From the NCBI GenBank assembly GCA_004297725.1, contig SCUS01000133.1:332455-396454 (forward strand): a stretch of 64,000 nucleotides of DNA, read 5' to 3'. Every line of letters starts with the position of its first letter. The first letter of the stretch is position 1. The notes under the pieces are model-generated. The model worked only from the letters and a program-made list of their open reading frames with translations, searched no databases and was not told the DNA's origin. The position numbers and the translations under genes are program-made. This document shows, in pieces, positions 60,847 to 64,000 of this stretch. The DNA comes from Myxococcaceae bacterium. Its GTDB lineage: Bacteria > Myxococcota_A > Polyangia > Polyangiales > Ga0077539.

Positions 60847-61716
60847 TCAGCCCGCAGGCACCAGCACCCCGTGGAGGTAGGGCCGCGCCCGGATCGTGGC
60901 GACGTAGCCCGCCCCCTCGGCCAGCTCGCCCAGCTCGCGCTCGCTGAAGCGGTAGATGAAGCCCGCGAAGGGCTGGAGGTCCACCGCGTCGGAGAGCGCC
61001 GCGCCGGGCCACCCGAGCCCCTCGGCCAGGCGACGCACCGCGCGGGCAGCGCGGGGGAGCGAAGGCGCCGAGGGGAGGCGGTGCACGCTCAACAACACCG
61101 GGGCCGAGGGCCACGCCCGGCGGAGCGCCCGCAGCAGCGCCCGGTGCTCGGAGGGATCCAGCAGATGCGACAGGCTCCCCCACCCCAGCGCCACGGCGTC
61201 GAAGCGCGTCGGAGGTGCCAGCGGTCGGAGCGGCCCGTCGCCCCCGGTCAGCGCCCGCACCAGCGCGTCGTAGTCTCCTCGCAGCGCGGTGCAGGCGGTG
61301 GGCGCGGAGAGGGCCACCCGGGCGAGGTCGTCGGCCAGCGCCGAGGGCTCGAAGGCCTCGACCTCGTAGCCGAGCGCCGAGAGCGCGGAGAGTTCGCGCC
61401 CTCCCCCGGCTCCGCCCAGCAGCACCCTGCCCGAGCGAGGCCATGCCGGGTGCTGGAGGGCGGCGAGTTCCCAGTCGAAGAGGGCCTCGGAGAAGCGCGC
61501 CCCGCCGGGGGAGTAGGTGGGCTGGCGCGCGAAGACGGCGTCGGTGAAGGGCCCGCGGGCCGAGGCAGGGAGCCCGGAGCGCAGGAGCTCGAGCGTCGCG
61601 GAGGCGCGCTGGTCGTGGAGGCGGTCGAGGGCGCGGTGCGTGGCCAACACCGCCCGGGCCCAGCGGGGGACGGAGACCCCAGGGGCGAGGCGGTGCGTCG
61701 GGTCGGGGTCGCTCAT
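60847..61716 (-). CDS. Putative SAM-dependent methyltransferase-like protein
   Basis: GRVLLGGAGGGRELSALSALGYEVEAFEPS resembles motif I; otherwise unfamiliar. Confidence 0.5.
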   Translation of the reverse strand: MSDPDPTHRLAPGVSVPRWARAVLATHRALDRLHDQRASATLELLRSGLPASARGPFTDAVFARQPTYSPGGARFSEALFDWELAALQHPAWPRSGRVLLGGAGGGRELSALSALGYEVEAFEPSALADDLARVALSAPTACTALRGDYDALVRALTGGDGPLRPLAPPTRFDAVALGWGSLSHLLDPSEHRALLRALRRAWPSAPVLLSVHRLPSAPSLPRAARAVRRLAEGLGWPGAALSDAVDLQPFAGFIYRFSERELGELAEGAGYVATIRARPYLHGVLVPAG

Positions 61717-61809
61717 GGCGGGGCTCGAGAGCTAACGCACCCTCCCCCACGGCGTCGACCGGCCAGACCCTTCCGCGGAGGCCATGCCCCGGGCTACCGT
61801 CGCTCGCAG

Positions 61810-64000
61810 ATGAGGTCCTCCATGCGCTGGGTCGATGCGTTCTCAAGATGGTTGCCCGCCCTCGCGCTCGCCGCGACGGTCGGCTGTTCGACAGGAAGCA
61901 GCGTCGTCGGAGGCCCGGCCGACGCGGGCGTCGACGTCGCGACGGACATGGGTCCGCCCGCCTGCCCGACGGGCCAGTCCCGCTGCGGAGGGCAGTGCGT
62001 CGACACCGCATCCGACCGCGCCAACTGCGGCGGGTGCGCCAACGCCTGCGGGCAGGCCCAGGTCTGCTCCTCCGGGGTCTGCACCCTGAGCTGTCCCACC
62101 GGGCAGAACGCCTGCGGCGGGGTGTGCGCCAACTTCCGCACCGACCTGCAGAACTGCGGCGCCTGCGACCGGCGCTGCCCCGCGGGCCAGGTGTGCAGCG
62201 ACGGCGCCTGCACCACCACCTGCGCGGCCGACCTCGCGACCTGCTCCGTGCCCACCGACGGCGGCGTGCCCGACGGCGGCGCGGCGACCTTCTGCGCCGA
62301 CCTGCGCATCGACCGCAACCACTGCGGCGCCTGCGGGATGATCTGCCCGCCGGGCAACAACTGCGTCAACTCCCGCTGCACCGTCGACTGCCCCTCGGCC
62401 TCGGTGGCCTGCGACAACCGCTGCGTCGATCCGCTCACCGACCGCGCCAACTGCGGCGGCTGCGGCACCGCCTGCCCGGCGGGCCAGGTGTGCTCCGCGG
62501 GCGCCTGCCAGGTCTCCTGCGGCAGCGGCACCACCAACTGCTCGGGCGTCTGCCGCGACACGCAGACCGACAACGCCAACTGCGGCGCCTGCGGCACCGC
62601 CTGCGCCGCGGGCCAGGTGTGCTCCCGCGGCTCGTGCGTGGTGACCTGCGGGGCGGGGCTCACCAACTGCGAGGGCGTCTGCCGCGACACGCAGACCGAC
62701 GTCGCCAACTGCGGCGCCTGCGGGATGCGCTGCGCCGCGGGCCGGGTGTGCTCCGCGGGCGCCTGCACCGTCTCCTGCGGCGGCGGCACCACCGACTGCG
62801 GCGGCGTCTGCCGTGACACGCAGACCGACATCGCCAACTGCGGCGCCTGCGGCACCGCCTGCCCCTCCGGGCAGGTGTGCTCCCGCGGGGCCTGCGTGGT
62901 GACATGCGGCGCGGGCCTCACGGCCTGCGGCGGCGTGTGCCGCGACCTCGACTCCGACCTGCGCAACTGCGGCTCCTGCGGCACCTCGTGCCCGGCGGGC
63001 CAGGTGTGCTCCGCGGGGGCGTGCACCGTCTCCTGCGGCGGCGGCACCACCAACTGCTCGGGCGTCTGCCGCGACACGCAGACCGACAACGCCCACTGCG
63101 GCGCCTGCGGCATCAACTGCCCCTCGGGGCAGGTGTGCTCCCGCGGCTCGTGCGTGGTGACCTGCGGCGCGGGGCTCAGCAACTGCGACGGCACCTGCCG
63201 TGACCAGCAGACGGACAACAACCACTGCGGCGCCTGCGGCCGGGCGTGCCTCGCGGGCCAGGTGTGCTCTCGCGGGGCGTGCGTGGTGACCTGCGGCGTC
63301 GGGCTCTCCAACTGCGACGGCGTCTGCCGAGACCTCGTGACGGACAACGCCAACTGCGGCACCTGCGGGCGCACCTGCGCCGACGGCGAGACCTGCCGAC
63401 TCGGGGCGTGCCTGCTGAGCTGCATGAGCGGCCTCACCAACTGCTCGGGCGCGTGCCGCGACACCCGGACCGACAGCGCCAACTGCGGCGCGTGCGGGGC
63501 AGCCTGCGCGAGCGGCCAGGCCTGCGTGGCGGGCGCCTGCGTGGTGAGCTGCGCCGCGGGGCAGACCAACTGCGGCGGAGTGTGCCGCGACACGCAGACC
63601 GACCTGGCCCATTGCGGCGGATGCGGCAGGGCCTGCGCAGCGGGGCAGGTGTGCTCCGGCGGGGCGTGCCGCGCGTCGTGCGGAACGGGCCTCACGGACT
63701 GCAGCGGGAGCTGCGTCTCGACGCAGAATGATCCCGCCCACTGCGGCGGCTGCGCGACCTCCTGCGGGGCGAGCCAGGTGTGCGTGGCGGGGCGATGCTT
63801 CCTGCTGTGCGCCTCGGGGGAGACCGTCTGCGGGAGCGTCTGCGCCAACCTCCAGAGCTCGTCGACCAACTGCGGAGCCTGCGGCAACGCGTGCGTGGGC
63901 GGCGCTCCCTGCGTGGGCGGGCGCTGCGGAGGCTTCCCCTCCGACGGCAGCGAAGGGGCGTTCAACCCGACGACGAACACCGTGCTCGCCCCGGGCGTGC
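61810..64000 (+). CDS. Second Cys-rich repeat lipoprotein, at least 15 units of ~43 aa (3' end lies outside the window)
   Basis: Hand translation from ATG 61810: MRSSMRWVDAFSRWLPALALAATVGCSTGSSVVGGPADAGVDVATDMG...CGAGLTNCEGVCRDTQTDVANCGACGMRCAAGRVCSAGACTVS...; no stop before the window end, so missing from the track. Confidence 0.88.
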   Translation, partial: MRSSMRWVDAFSRWLPALALAATVGCSTGSSVVGGPADAGVDVATDMGPPACPTGQSRCGGQCVDTASDRANCGGCANACGQAQVCSSGVCTLSCPTGQNACGGVCANFRTDLQNCGACDRRCPAGQVCSDGACTTTCAADLATCSVPTDGGVPDGGAATFCADLRIDRNHCGACGMICPPGNNCVNSRCTVDCPSASVACDNRCVDPLTDRANCGGCGTACPAGQVCSAGACQVSCGSGTTNCSGVCRDTQTDNANCGACGTACAAGQVCSRGSCVVTCGAGLTNCEGVCRDTQTDVANCGACGMRCAAGRVCSAGACTVSCGGGTTDCGGVCRDTQTDIANCGACGTACPSGQVCSRGACVVTCGAGLTACGGVCRDLDSDLRNCGSCGTSCPAGQVCSAGACTVSCGGGTTNCSGVCRDTQTDNAHCGACGINCPSGQVCSRGSCVVTCGAGLSNCDGTCRDQQTDNNHCGACGRACLAGQVCSRGACVVTCGVGLSNCDGVCRDLVTDNANCGTCGRTCADGETCRLGACLLSCMSGLTNCSGACRDTRTDSANCGACGAACASGQACVAGACVVSCAAGQTNCGGVCRDTQTDLAHCGGCGRACAAGQVCSGGACRASCGTGLTDCSGSCVSTQNDPAHCGGCATSCGASQVCVAGRCFLLCASGETVCGSVCANLQSSSTNCGACGNACVGGAPCVGGRCGGFPSDGSEGAFNPTTNTVLAPGV

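Noticed and set aside
57965-62011. 1348-aa minus-strand ORF
   Set aside because: Spans bamA and the methyltransferase-like gene in a different frame of the same strand and crosses intergenic DNA; no domain logic.

Overview
This is a 64-kb, very GC-rich chromosomal window with a gene repertoire typical of myxobacteria (Myxococcota); that assignment is an inference from gene content. Most of it is ordinary chromosome: hslO, a lolC/E-lolD-like ABC pair, lysS, prfB, purD, cinA-thpR-recA, a cdnL/CarD-family gene, a moaD-moeA-mogA cluster, ino1 and bamA, mixed with large secreted or lipoprotein genes. I selected CDSs by recognisable protein motifs and correct start/overlap logic. Many long ORFs in the track are antisense or shadow ORFs caused by high GC. 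Two real genes run off the window edges and are absent from the track: a VgrG on the minus strand at the left edge and a Cys-rich repeat lipoprotein on the plus strand at the right edge. prfB appears N-terminally truncated in the track because it needs a programmed +1 frameshift. Most interesting items: (1) an inositol-phosphate/CDP-alcohol locus (ino1, MFS, CDP-alcohol phosphotransferase, nucleotidyltransferase, and a nucleotidyltransferase-PLP enzyme fusion) that resembles the di-myo-inositol-phosphate pathway logic plus an unexplained PLP enzyme; (2) a WGR+PARP-catalytic protein with an apparently intact H-Y-E triad; (3) two paralogous giant Cys-rich lipoproteins built from 43-aa, 8-Cys units; (4) a classic RF2 recoding site; (5) a pair of covarying hairpin repeats between two convergent genes. 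All product calls come from motif recognition by eye. No database search was run.
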